Made by a program: the position numbers and the translations under genes. Of a stretch of 64,000 bases of DNA, positions 47,097-59,522 are shown piece by piece (position 1 is the first letter of the stretch; the number at the start of each line of letters is the position of its first letter). Origin of the DNA: Cyclospora cayetanensis (taxonomy: Eukaryota; Apicomplexa; Conoidasida; Eucoccidiorida; Eimeriidae); assembly GCF_002999335.1 (NCBI RefSeq), contig NW_020312458.1:62001-126000 (forward strand), written 5' to 3'. Below the pieces are notes generated by a model that was not told where the DNA came from, did not search any database, and saw only the letters and a list, made by a program, of their open reading frames with translations.

Positions 47097-50000
47097 TTAT
47101 TCTGATGTCCCCTCGAGTGCTCTGCGCTTTGCTTTGAGAGCCGCCGCCTCTTTCTCTTTCCGCTTGTGGCCAAACTGAGAGAAGCAAAATGAGCACACAC
47201 AACGGGGTTCCATGCATATCTGGCACTCCGCTGGAGCAGCACAAGTGGAGCACCTCACAGGGGCGACATCACAGAGAGAGGGCAGTGACCACCGTGGATT
47301 ATGTGAGACTCGCCATAGACGGGAAAATCGCCCCAAGGACAAAAAGGAACCAGAACTGCGAAAACCACGAGTCCCGATCAGAGAGACATTCTAGGGTGGG
47401 AACACTTACCTCGATGCGCTCTAGAAGCCTTTTGTGCTTTTTGTTCATTAAAGCTTTCTGATGCTTGAGTTGCTCTTCTGATAATTCTTCCTTCCGTCTG
47501 CAGACAGAATACACCACACACGGCTTCTGCTACTACTTCTTCTGACGAAAACGTAATCGTCCTACTTCAGCAATAATGAGTGCACTTGAAAACTTACGAC
47601 TTGCGCGGAGGAGGCGACGTGCAATCGCTTGTATTTGTGCTCATTGTGACGCTGCTACCCTGCAGAAAGAGTAAAACGTACGCATACTAAGAGTTTTATA
47701 ACCCAAATGCAAAGATGTAACACTGGAAAAAGTGACAAACCTAAGCCAGACAGCTGCAAGGCACCCAGTCAGAAGACGAAAAGGTTGCATGAAGCGCCTC
47801 TAGTGTCTTCTGCCAGTGCAAAAGCATGCACACACCTTAACCTCTGCCTCGACATCAGCTCCTCTCTCACGGCGCCAGGAGGCCTCCGGGTCGTCTACCG
47901 GGCCTGCAGATGCGCAAAGGACAGGGTGCGCAAAACAAAATATGCTACAGCTGATCCTGCTCTACGGAAACGCTTCTAGAGCAATTCATGATTGCCACTC
48001 CGGCAATCTCCTGCATCTTGCTGCAGTTTGTACTACAGCAGCTAACGGTGCTGCCTGCCGCTGTGGACATCGCCATACCATCACTGTCTGAAAGGCCTTC
48101 TTGTGTCTCTGTGTTCGCCGTTTTCTCTTTGTGAGCTTTCTGAAGCTTAGCTAGGACTTCCCTCTGCCGAGGAATGTAACCCTCGGCCTCGTCATCCTGT
48201 AAACCACAGGGGAAAAGCAGCAACAATTCAAACACGGAGGCACCGACAGAAAGACACTTTGGAGGAATCAGCTCAGGACTTGTACCCACAAAAATTGCAA
48301 AAATCCTTCAGTTTTACAAACAATACTACAGTTGCTGCTGCCTCACCACAAAAGGCGACAGATGGGGAGGCAAGGCCTTGCCAGGCGCGTAGTCTGCTGT
48401 GGGCAGCAGAATGCCAGCATTGAGGCAATCAAAAATCCATTGGGGCTGTACAAACTCCCGGGAAGGACTAGAGCCTCCAAAACCTTGAAACACCGCTGCG
48501 GCAAACCATCAGCCACAGCAACAACAGTACATTCAACACATATTCAACAAAATAATCAAGCCCATGCTGCTGCACCATCAGGCTGAGAACCACGGTAAGA
48601 AAATAGAACTACGAACGGGACCAGCATCAACAAGACGCACACAAAAGCAACCACCAGATGCACAGAAAGATAAATACCCTTCACAAACAGAACCGTTCGA
48701 AACCCGGCAGCCAAGATAGGAACCCCACAGACACCAAACCTTAAACTGAAAGTGGCAAACCCTGGCTAACCTTCTGCGGGCCTGTCGACGACTTGGTGCG
48801 TGATGCTCTTGTCACTAACAACAATTGGAGAGCCCTCTGACTGCCAACCCACACGGCCCCCGCAACTCCGAATTGCGAATGACAGAGGAAGCAACGGTGT
48901 CTCCCTGCAACAGCGGCAGCCAAAAGAGGTATGTAGTCTCAAAAAATATATCGAGCAAGTAATAACAAACACGCTGGAGTGACATCGGGAACAAACACTA
49001 ATGCAGCTTCCTTCAACTGTAGGCCCCAAAAGGCACTGCATCAACCAGATCGAATGTGGAGGTAACATACCTGCAGACGAAGAAGACGAGGCCTTCAAAG
49101 AGGCATTGCACAGGATGTTCCGAAACACCGCAGCCCTTCAGCGGGCTGCTTGTCGTCTTCTGCACAAAGGCAGCAACAGCAACAAACTTCTACCAGCCTC
49201 CTCTGCTCGTTAAGCGCAGCTTCAGCCGCTGCTCTAGGTGCCCAGCGGGGCACTGCCTCACCTGCTCTGCACCTGCAGCTGTATCGGCGTCTTCACTATC
49301 CTCCTCACTGCTTTCTCCCTCTTCCTCACTGTCTGTATCACTTTCTCTGTCTGGCCGTTCCAGCTCTGATTCCTCTCCCTCTGAGTTGCTTTCCGGTGCT
49401 GCTTTTGTGTCGTGCCGTACGACGCCGGCTGAAGCCTTTGGTTTGCTGGTCTTGGCTGGGGGTGCTGCATTGTCTCGCTGATCGGCCTCTGCCAGTTCTA
49501 TTTTTGATTCCTCCAACTCTTCGTCCTCGCTTTCTTCTTCCCCTGTATCATCTCTTTCCTCTGCCGCGGAGTCAGTTTCTTCGCCTTCCTCCTTGGTCTC
49601 CGTGTCTTGCTCTGCGTTGCTGCTATCTCCGGCAGTTGTAGCGTCTTCCAATGGATTTGTAGCATGCTCATCCTCTCCAGCAGCAGCAGATGCAGAATCA
49701 TGCTGCTGCTGTGGTGCCTTAGTGACCTTCAGCATGTGGAATCTGCTGACGGCTTGCTGTAGACTGTGACAAGAGAGGTGTGCAGAGCCGGCAGCAGCAG
49801 TAGGGGCCCCCTTAGGTGGCGCAGGGGGGTACCGAAGGCCTTCCATTTTATAAAGCTTGTAGAGAATGTGCCGCAAGGATGAACAGTACATCAATGAAAA
49901 GGTATCTAACACGCGGCAGTCGATTTCAGGGGGAAGGGCCTAAACACCACATACAAATGACCGTCCGCAGCATCGACGTAGCTCTATCAACTGCATTGAT

Positions 50001-51525
50001 GATCAAACCATTGGTTGAAAGCTGTTACAGTGCAGCAAAGCCGCAGTAGCCAACGCCCCGACAAACACAGCGAACGCCCCATAAGCAGCAATAAAACCAG
50101 CTATAGCACGGAGCCCCCTTGCAAGGCTCGGACTTACTTGCGCAAAAGCATGTGGGAGAACCCAGGTGACTTGTCTGCCTAAAAGTTCTGCCTGGAAGAA
50201 GAACCCCTTGATGGAGACAAATGCCTTTCGCAAAGCCCGTAGGTGTGATAGCAACAGCAGAAACTCGTCACAAAGTTGCACGGACAGCAATGACCTCTCA
50301 GGAGGCAAACCGCGAGATGCGGCAGAGGGGAGGCCTAATTACACGAGCAAACAGAAGCAGAGAGGAAAAAATACAGGGGGTGGAAAGGCATGTCACAGCT
50401 TACATAGAGAGATGCAAAGCCATACAGGACTATACACAGTGTGTGCAGTCGCAAAGCAAGTACACGAACAGCATAACCCCGCAAATGATGCATTAGCAGG
50501 ATCGACGGATTTCGGGGGGATAAAAGTCACAATATCAGCACTAGCACACAAGGCAGAACGGCAAAGGCAGTAGCATTGGGACAAACACACGCATTTCCAT
50601 TTCGGTTCTTACTGGCGATAAGGAAGACGGTGCACAAGCAGTCGTCGATGTCCTCTATGGCACTAAGAAGCGAAGGGAACTTTTGCTTGATGAGATGCTG
50701 AAGCGGTAGTTTAGGCCTAAGTCTCAGCCTCCTCTTGGCATCTTTGTGCTCCTTCCTTCCCACGCTCTTTCTGATCTTTTTGTTGGTTGCTGAAATATCT
50801 CTCAGTGCAGAGAGCAACACTCCATCTGCCTGTAGGTGCAATAAGTCCTTCTTATGGTAGTAAACCTGGTTTACGCCAAACCGTTTCTTTTTTGGGTCAC
50901 GAGGATAGATGCCCTTCAATATACACAAGCGACGGAAGTCCGCTAGGGAGACCTACATAAACGTAAAAAAAATACCGCATAACATAAACCGTAAAACCTT
51001 GAGCCGCACACCAAAGGCAGCCATTTAAAAGAGCTACAGCCACTATACACAACATAAGCGGCGTAGAATAATGAACGCACAGAAGGTACATTCTCTGAGC
51101 CTCAGATGAGCCACATGTGGTCATTGGAGTGTGTGTAAACCACGCAAAACAACTAACACGGCCCGAGGTCTACACACTCTCTGAAGACTGAGGAAGTAGC
51201 TCTCAGGGATCACACATATACATTCATAAGGCAGCCTCCATGTTCATCCTGAGGACCTCTGGAAGGAGCGAGGCTTGTGGCGCCAAGGAATCACCAAGGG
51301 ACTGCAAGGAGGGCAACAGAGGCCCCTATTTGCTATAAAAGGCACATTTAAACTGCACGGGGAGACAAAGATAGGAGGAAATCTCAGAGTGTAGCGCCAA
51401 ACCAACGTAAAAGTTCCCTAAATGTGGACGAGGTGGCTCCTTACCTGCAACTTCCTGAGGGCCCTTGCCCTTGTCGTGTATTGGGCCACTTCCCCCTTTT
51501 GATGCTTTTTCAGCTTTTTCCCCAT
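47097..51525 (-). CDS. PES1: Pescadillo, ribosome biogenesis factor
   Basis: Nucleolar protein of the PeBoW complex, needed for 27S/32S pre-rRNA processing and 60S assembly. Exon 1 is 51525..51445 ([20 protein letters not shown], ending at a GTAAGG donor), exon 2 50952..50613, exon 3 50334..50138, and exon 4 from 49939 to about 49255. Further exons carry the BRCT domain (near 49180-49060, 48903-48777, 48510-48350) and the tail to TAA at 47097. Family landmarks: [40 protein letters not shown], then [10 protein letters not shown]. The BRCT reads [11 protein letters not shown], then [17 protein letters not shown] and [19 protein letters not shown]. The C terminus ([20 protein letters not shown], then [20 protein letters not shown]) matches the basic Pescadillo tail. 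A roughly 190-residue acidic Glu/Ser/Asp insert separates the N domain from the BRCT. Confidence 0.95.
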
Positions 51526-52741
51526 GTTCCCGATCCAAAAAATTAAAAACCAGAAGGCGCGAGGCTTTAGGCAGAGGCCTCGCACTCCAGTGTCCTGTGG
51601 GGCGCTTTCCTTCCTTAGGAACCACTGAATCTAGACCCTAGCGCTTCTGCTGTAAAAGTAGTGAAAGAGTCAAAAGAAACTCGCAATATTCGGGGGAAAA
51701 ACCATTAACTCTATTATGTAGAAAAGCTTCTTGGAATCCTCAATTCATCAGAAGCTCAGGTTCAAGCTGCTTCTTTTGGGGCCCTCTGAGGCCTCAAGGT
51801 TTGAAAGTCGGGGCCCCTTGCGTACTGAGCCCACCGAAACAACTACCATGTTTGACATCGACCTTAACAGTGATACACTCACTGACGGTTTTAAACTTCC
51901 TTTAGCCTTCACTTGCACTAGCAAGGGAGCCGCAGTAGCATCTGCCTAGAGCTGAAGTTCTAAAAGTGTGGCGTGAAGGGTCCTCCAGTAGCCAATGCTT
52001 AGGCGCCGCAGAAGTGATGGTGAATAACTCTGCTGTGGAGCGTTCGCTGATGCTGCAGCTTCACTGATGACTGCGAGGGGCCCTGGATGCCCGCATTTTA
52101 TGACCACTAAAGCCAGAGTGAGCGTACCTGGGCCCTGTGAGCACCTTCAACTAGTGGAACTTCGCATCCGGCGCACATGCACATAACTTCGCATGTTCCT
52201 GTATCGAGCTACCGCTAATCTGCAATGCACAAGCTTTACATGCAAATCAACTAGTCAGTTTGCCACCAATTCTCATTTAAATTTAACCTTGAAGAATAAA
52301 GCGCTGAAATGCAATTTCACCTGCTACAGGACACTCAGTATTATTCGGCAATGCTCCTATGGAATTTTGCGTTCAGTGCCTTCATGAGGAGACCTTGAAT
52401 GGAGCGTTGCGACATGACCCTTACCACACTGTCAGGAAGCGCAGGTTGTCGATCTCAGGCCCACGCCACACATTGCCATACTTCTAGCTGCTTCCCAGTT
52501 TTCAAAATAGGTACTCTGCCTTTGCCTCCTCTCACCTAAGACTCTTGGATGTGTATAATGTACATACGTCCTGGCCAACTAATTTAACGCTTTGAATTGT
52601 ACTTTTCCCTTAAACGGTTGTCCATTAGCTAACGGCTATTTACATGCAGACTATCCAGAGAGTTCCCACTGATGGCATGGCGTAATGGAAATAGGGAAAT
52701 TCCTTTTGTATGCACCTACAAAACAAATACACAAACTGGCT
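51526..52741. other. Intergenic region with one copy of a dispersed repeat
   Basis: About 1.2 kb between tandem minus-strand genes. Positions about 52140-52265 resemble the diverged repeat seen near 21000 and 21525. No coding sequence is supported. Confidence 0.4.
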
Positions 52742-54646
52742 CTATTTGCTCCTCGAAGTTTGTTTTTGTTCTTTCGCCTGCTCTCGCTCTGGCGGACCCA
52801 TAGCAACAGACAAAGCCTGTGCACCGGCAGTACAAGCAAGGGTCATTCGTTTGCGCCGACTGGTGATGACCTGCGCCTGAGATACTTTATCAGTGGGACC
52901 CCTGTCCTTCCTTTTGATCCTTGCGCTGACACAGCTGCCGCCGCTATTATGTTTTTTCGTTTTTTGCGGCGGCTTCTCTACCAATCGTTCATGGTGCTGT
53001 TGCTGATGCTGCTTCGTTGGCCGCTGCAATACCTCGTCCGGTTCTTCCTTTGCAGATAACAATAATCGGTTACTCAAAGCAACTGCTGTAGCAGCATTGG
53101 GGTTCCCTAATGCCTCTATCAGCGTTTTTAGTGACCCAGTGGGGCCCTTCAGCTTCCACGGTATTTCTCTGAAAAGCAGATGAACAGAACCAAAGGAGGA
53201 ACATACATATATAATTGTACCTAAAAGTGCACACTTTACTTAGAAGCTTGTTACATGAAACATTCAAGAAGTGGATGAGGAAAATGTAAACAGACCCTAG
53301 CTTACCCACCACGTAGAAGTAACTGTCCCGACCAGCCGTATGGCACACAACGGACTGTAGATCCCAATTATTGCATTCAGTGTGCATAGTATGAGTGATT
53401 ATTCAGCAAGAGCAATGAGAAAGCAAAAGATACACATACCTCACCAAAACTGGCAGTAAGGACAGGGAGCTCGACTACCTGCACAAGGATTGGCCCACGT
53501 GGTGTGATGGCCAACTTCTCGGTTTTTATGGCTTACTTCGCGAGTTGCTCAATGGAAAACGCAGTAGCGATAGATATATCAAGGGCCCTTTGCTGCACTT
53601 CATGGGGTAACGCTTTAAAGCTGCTGCAGCAACTACCGGCTGCTGCTTTCTGCTGCTTTAGCGCATTCCGGCTGTTCTCGCTGCTGCCGTCCCAGCAGGG
53701 TTGTTTGGACGCACAGTCAAGCCCCCCAACCGAATTGACAGATCGGTAGTGTTTCAGTGCAGCAGTGAGATGACGACTGGTGACACATTCGGGCTGCTGC
53801 TCCCCTGCAACGTTGGTTGCTGCAGCAGCTAGCAGCCAACTTAGCCCGAGGACACGAATGCACATGCCACATGCCACCTGCAGCAGCACCAGCACCAATA
53901 CGAGTTTACAGTCACTCGCCGCAGCACCGAACACCTCGAGGTTCTACATACACTAGGTGGCGATGTGGAATAATACTGACAAAGCCAAAAATCCAAGCCG
54001 AAGCAAAAATATGCGCACCAATACCGAAAATCAGCACTTGTCACACCAGTAGCAAAAACAATGGTCTTACTTGTGGAAGGGTATATGACTTTATTTGCTG
54101 CGATGGATTCAAATGGGGCAACAGACATAAGCCCCAGTCCCCCTGATCTGCGCCGTGTTGCTCATTCTGCACCTGCTGCTGTTGCCAGGACGCCCCACAT
54201 ACACTGCATGTCTTGGTAGCAGCGATCCGCTGGAGTGCCACTGCATGAAAGGCCCTGGCAAAGGCCTTAAAGGCCTTAGGGTTGGCCTCTGGTGGCCTCT
54301 GTTCTATTGCCACAAACAAGTCTTTCGCCATGGTACTGCAATTGTAGTTTCCATCATTGCTGTAGTCTGTTAGGTCCTTGACAGTGGTCTTCACGGTGAA
54401 GAAAGAGGCACAAGGCACGGGGTGTAGCAACGGTGAAGCGCCGTGCAGCTGTAGCAAGTATTCCGTCATGCTATCTCGAGCATCGAGTCCCCCACTCTGG
54501 AGAAACTTTTTCCCCTGTCGGCTGCTTTCCCCATTGCTACTTCCTCTGCTACCACTGTCATGGATGCCGCTTTCAAAAGCGCCTCTGCTAACCTTTGTTC
54601 CCACCATGTTACCTGCAGTTGGGCCGCAGTCGGGTTCCACACACAT
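52742..54646 (-). CDS. Unknown zinc-ribbon-like protein interrupted by an in-frame TAA
   Basis: Exons 54646..54071 (ATG start, GTAAGA donor), 53877..53440, 53354..53306 and 53166..52742 join in phase to 496 codons, but codon 53535..53533 is TAA. Protein-like sequence continues in the same frame on both sides (before: QRALDISIATAFSIEQLAK; after: KLAITPRGPILVQVVELPVL). The region may be a nonsense-carrying allele, a sequence error or two genes. Exon 1 ends with FKAFARAFHAVALQRIAATK and CSVCG, and exon 2 opens with ACGMC. This split CxxC pair about 45 residues apart suggests a zinc ribbon, remotely like Rpr2/Rpp21 RNase P subunits; that is only a guess. The last exon starts IPWKLKGPTGSLKTLIEALG and ends in a basic tail (KPPQKTKKHNSGG, EQAKEQKQTSRSK). 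Tandem with Pescadillo, divergent from EAPP. Confidence 0.55.
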
Positions 54647-55213
54647 GGCCCGTCGCTGTTGGTGCTATTGCTGCCGCTATTGATGCTGCTCTTGCTCCTA
54701 CCGCTGCTCCTGTGAAGCAGCACGCTATATCCACTTCTCCCCTGTGGGAAGGAGTGAGACTATGAATACCTAAAACCTCTCCCGCGTAGCCCAATGACGA
54801 AGTCTCCCCCAGAATCGTCCTTTTTCCGACAAGTTCACATGCTACACCTTCGTGGCGGATGCTACTGGTTTCAATATGAAAAGGAAAAGGAGAAGGCTTG
54901 TAAGGAAGGCTCAAAATCTTCTCTCAAATGCGGGGCCCCAAAAGTGTTCATCGGTGCATGCCGGCCCCGCAGCAACGGCAGGTAGAACAAAAGCGGGATG
55001 CACATTTCCATTTGTTTCGTTTTGCGGTTTTCATGTCTACATTTTAGCAGGTAGCTCCCTGTTTATACTTTTAAGTTTTTCTTTCAAGCACCTGCAGCCT
55101 ATCTAACGCTAGTAGCAGGCTCGTCGGTTGTAGCTGCTATATGGGCTCTTGCGCAAAGGGCTTTGTGCCTTCAGCCGGATTAGTATTCTGTCCAGTATCT
55201 CCTGGATTCTTCA
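54647..55213. other. Divergent intergenic region upstream of EAPP-like gene
   Basis: About 570 bases between divergent starts. A minus-strand frame (54609-54914) is Ala-rich and partly overlaps the first exon of the gene to the left. Nothing else is supported. Confidence 0.4.
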
Positions 55214-56387
55214 ATGCACGATGGTAGGCCCTTTGTGGGGCCCTTGGGCCCTCAGCGTAACTTGAACAGGGTTGCCGAACTTGGTTCCCAGCCAGACCAA
55301 CGTCCAACAGATCCTCATCCAGAAGTGTACAACACCAGCAGCACAAGAGGAGACAGCAGCGCTAAGAGCCGTTTGCGGGAGTTCGCTGCAGGACCGGTCA
55401 TGAGGGAGCTAGCCACGTATCTGCGGGAACGGTGTATTCTGGGGCCTCCGACTATCCCTGATGAAAGGCAATCGGCGGGCAACACAGCATCAGCAGACTG
55501 CACTTCTGAAGCTTGCATTAGCAGCGTCATCAAAACCTCTGAACAAAAAGCCCTACCCTCCAGTCAGATGCCTTGGGGGGCCTTTTCGAGGCCCCGTTTG
55601 CGAGTAATACTGCAGCCCGATGTAGGGGCGACACAGAAAGAGGATATCTCCGGTGACCGAAAGGCGGGTGCTGTGGATGGGGAAAGCGAGGAAAGCGATG
55701 GGGGAGAAGCTCTGAGGAGTAAAACTGCCGATTTTGGCTTCTTATACGATGACTCCCTGGATGAGAGGGATTCCGTGTGGGTTCGAAAGGAACTCAGATG
55801 TGGGGAAGGCGACACAGATGCAGTGCTCTCTTGCCCTGGATGCTTCTTGCCAATATGCTACCAATGCCAAAGGTAAGGTAATGTTATTGTTGGTGCTCCT
55901 TTTGCGGCCGTTTGTTTTATTTGATGCAGTAAACCAGAGAATGAAGCTGGTCGAGATGTAGAGTCGAGGCCATTTGAGCTGTGCTACTACTACCCTGCAG
56001 CTTAATTCCCAAGGACTAGCTTCTATAAAGCTGATCTGGAATGTGTAATTTGTCACTGCTGGATTCAGGCATGAATCGGCGCGGCATCTATTCAGAGCTG
56101 TCGCCGCTTTCCATGTGATGATTAGGCCTATAGGGGCAGAGCAGCTGCAGCAGCATCTAGGCGAGAAGGAGAAGCTGTGGAGGGGAGGGACGAGTGCATC
56201 GGATCTGCCAATTTTACAGCACATTGTGGACCGCCTCACCGATCACGATTCCGCACAGTGGCAGCTGCAGAATGAGGAATTGAATGCGATTAATGAGGTA
56301 CTATGCGAAGGCTGCGGAACACTAGTGGGATGGCAGGACAAAGAGGATATTTTTCATTTTATGGACGTCATTCCTGGTGAAGCCTGA
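55214..56387 (+). CDS. EAPP: EAPP-like protein (E2F-associated phosphoprotein domain)
   Basis: Exon 1 is 55214..55872 (AG then GTAAGG donor), exon 2 is 56069..56387 after a TTCAG acceptor. The phase 2 join gives 325 residues ending in TGA. The diagnostic part is the C-terminal half. An acidic Tyr/Asp motif (ADFGFLYDDSLDERDSVWV) is followed by DAVLSCPGCFLPICYQCQRH, which matches the human EAPP CxxC-x(n)-CxxCQRH element. VLCEGCGTLVGWQDKEDIFH then matches the second CxxC with the DKDEVYHF-type ending. The two CxxC pairs probably bind zinc. In animals EAPP associates with E2F factors; apicomplexa lack clear E2Fs, so here only a nuclear zinc-binding protein can be inferred. The N-terminal 200 residues are low complexity. 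An upstream coding exon cannot be excluded. Confidence 0.85.
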
Positions 56388-56688
56388 GCTGCAGCGCCGG
56401 TGGCTGCTGCTGCGTATCGTGTGAGTAATGTGTACATGAAACTCTCAAGAAATCCAGCACAGGACTGTCGTACCCTTTTTTTTCCTTACGGTTAATGTGA
56501 TATCGAGAAATTGTCGGCTGAGCTCTTATAGCTGAGAGTCTCGTCAGTGGAGGTACAGCTACCTCGGACGTCTGCCAGACGGTCCGACGTTGGATGCTGC
56601 AGGATAGGCGGTTAGTTAGAAAGCAGTATGGAAACTGGCTACTATTTGTTCTTCATGCCATCAGAAAAAGCAAGTTCCACGCGACACT
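56388..56688. other. Convergent intergenic region
   Basis: About 300 bases between the EAPP stop and the stop of the candidate minus-strand gene. Nothing recognisable. Confidence 0.4.
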
Positions 56689-57228
56689 TTATTTAGGTAA
56701 ACCGTTGGAAAACACGTCAGAGGGCCCACAGCGTGTAGCATTCTCAAGCACTTGCTGATGCGTGTTCCTCATAAGATATCCGGAAAAAACATTTGATATT
56801 GGCACTACAATAAACTTCATAAAACGTTGCAGACAGATCGTGTAAAAGAACTCCCGCCCTCCCCCTCCCAGATTCCCCGACACGAGCACACAGCTATGCA
56901 TAAAGCTACACCCCCTACGCAGTCTGAGCATTCACGTCTGGTTACACATACCATCCATATCATTTAGCGCAAGTGCACTCAGAAATCGGTCTTCTTGAAG
57001 CAAATAAAGCGCACTCTGCAGTAGATAAGACCTCAAACAGACAAAGCAGTTATGTAATCCCCAGCCAAGTCTAACTTAAGAGTAACCGGTATAGAAGGAA
57101 GTGCCTATATGTAGCTTAGCGCCCCACATGTTGCCTTCCACATCGCAAACACACGCCCTTATTTTTCTTACCTGTTCGTTGAGATAAGCTCCACGCAGGG
57201 TAGCGGAGGAATCATCGCCCCATAGCCA
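56689..57228 (-). CDS. Candidate 3' exons of an unknown gene
   Basis: Three consecutive exons agree in phase: 57228..57172 (WLWGDDSSATLRGAYLNEQ, GTAAGA donor), 57015..56952 (SALYLLQEDRFLSALALNDM, GTATGT donor) and 56804..56689 (VPISNVFSGYLMRNTHQQVL to TAA). The composition is protein-like and non-repetitive. An alternative acceptor at 57030 shifts the first exon into another open frame, so the upstream part is unsure. More exons probably lie between 57228 and about 57900, where several short open segments with splice-like ends occur, but they could not be chained. No family is recognised. Confidence 0.42.
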
Positions 57229-59522
57229 CTTCCCAGGCAGGCAGGAACACGAAAACCGTGCGCACGAAAAAGCAAAGGCGTGCACCAGCACACAGAGAAT
57301 TCGAGGGAAGCAAGACAGAAGCTAGTATACAACGGACAAGGGGTCAAATTAACCTAACCAGGGTGACAGTGGCTCGTTGTCGTGAGCGCCCTGAAATGTG
57401 TGAGCCTCTTGCTACGAAGAAGCAAACAAGTAAAATGTGATGAGGAAATCTTATCATACATTGCCTCAGTAGTGCCGCTTTATTAGGCTCTGCAGGCAAA
57501 TACATAGGGTGCATGCAGCTTCATGACCCTCCAAGCTCCAAAACCCCATGAGAAAGATTGCAGAGAGAATAGAGCTGCGAGTGCCTCCGCATTATTCCGA
57601 GTGTTCATCACACCTTGCCAAGACTATGAAAGACCTATTCCAGCAATGTTCAAAGACGAGGTAGCTATGTGGGGTGGAGCACGCGCTGAGGAATAGCAAT
57701 TTCCGAGCAACGCGACGAAGACTGTCCACAGCGACTTGCACGGTTAACCAAAAAGAACCACGAAAACGTCTGCGGAAACGAAGCCCACAATCGTTCTTCC
57801 ACCAACCACTGAGATTGGGGTTCTCCGCCCTTCGGCACTAGAAGGTCCCGTCCAATATACCTTCGGCGCTCACAATTCCAGCTCCTCTACGGATCCCTGT
57901 TGATCCCCCGCGTCCACACGGGTCTCTCCGTTGTGCCACAACGCTCGCGAATATTTCAGGGCGCTTCAAAACTCTTTGAGAGAGCCGAAAACACAGTTTT
58001 ACAACTTATAGGGAAAGCGATAGAGTACGAAAGAGCACTTTTTCTTATGTAAAAGTCAAACAAAACTAGCCATCTGGACGCTAATCCCTTCGTCTCTCCG
58101 CCTTGTAGTGTTTTTGTCAAAGGTCGATCCACCAGGACCGATCTCGAAGCTTGAAGCACACAACCGGCAACCACTTAGGCATCTTTTTCGAGCGTTTGCC
58201 CATACATTCTCATGCACGAGCTAGCTGATTTCTGGATCTTTTGTGTGTGAAGCATGGATGTTGCTGACGTAGCATCAAGTCTCAGCCCAGATTGGAGGGG
58301 GCCCCCATAGACAACTGCTGCACATTAAATTCCCGCTCACCATTGCAAAGAGGTTCAAGCCAAGCATTTACACTTTTGTGAACACGAAGTCTCAACTATT
58401 GTAGAACAGTGCTGTTGGCGCAATGTGCCTCCCCATCTGCCTCAGGGTGGCTTGCAGCGGTCGTATTGTGGTTGTGAAAGGTATCCTGAAGAACACTAAC
58501 GAACGTCGGAATCTTATCAGCATTAATGCTGGCGAGGGATCAGTGGAACTTCCAGACATGAGCCATTTTCAATTGGGCGCCGTCCCAAGTCGTGATAGAC
58601 CTGGGGCAGGGGGCAATTTAAACATTTGTGTTGAGCGTGTGAAAAGCAACCTACATGCACAACTGCGTGGCTTCACCTGCTAATCATCTAAGCATACCAG
58701 TGCATACTGCTCTGCCACGGGATGCATGCTAGGCAGAAAAGGCATTAACATTATGGTGTGGATTCCAACATGGCCCGAAGCAATGTGAATGCGTACTTTG
58801 TGGAGAACCACACTTAGGGGCGAAGTCGAAATGTACAAGCGGCGGAGTCGTCGCATTGCTTTAAACTACAGCAGGCCATCCTCGACGTGGTACTGCTTCA
58901 CCTCTTCGTTGTTCTGAATTTTGGCATTCATAGCGAATGCACGGCTTTCAAAAGTATAAGACTGGTGCAATTTTGATAGGAACCGTTAGGCATGACAGAT
59001 ATAGGTGGTTGCGCTGCACAATAGCGAGTCGCTGGGGCATGACCAAAGCGCGTCAACAATCACGTTTGTAATGCCTTTTACATACTTGACTGTAAACTGA
59101 TACTGCACGAGGCGCCAAAGCCAGGGAACAATAGAGTCATGTGTGTCCTGGCAACTCTGTGTACGGTGGGCAAAGAGTGAGGCTTGTTATGAACAAAAGA
59201 GGACGCCCATAAGATAGCACCGGCATTTTGACAAGCCCCATCGCACCACATAATTTCTTTTACCGCACTGCTTGTTGCTGCTCGGTGTCTATGAAGTGAA
59301 TATACAAAATAAAGCAATAATTTGGTGTTTTTGAGAACTCGTAGCCTGTTGGGAGAGAATGGTACCCGCCGCCAAATCACGTGCATTGGTCTTTATCCTT
59401 TTGGATGCTGACAATTGGGTAGCGCAAGAACCGCAGAAGTTGCAAGGCAGCCGATACGCGTCGTTGCAGCAGCATCAGCCACCTCTATCCAAGTCATAGA
59501 CTGTAGTGCTCCAGAGGAGCAG
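57229..59522. other. Mostly unassigned interval
   Basis: Possible further minus-strand exons of the candidate gene at the left (about 57350-57372, 57445-57490, 57620-57700). The remainder shows only short featureless frames, including a plus-strand frame at 58423-58683. Confidence 0.3.

Noticed and set aside
53518..53536. A 19-base GT-AG intron removing the in-frame TAA
   Set aside because: Too short for a known intron here, and it shifts the downstream frame.
58423..58683. 86-codon plus-strand open frame
   Set aside because: No recognisable motif, no splice partners and no supporting context.
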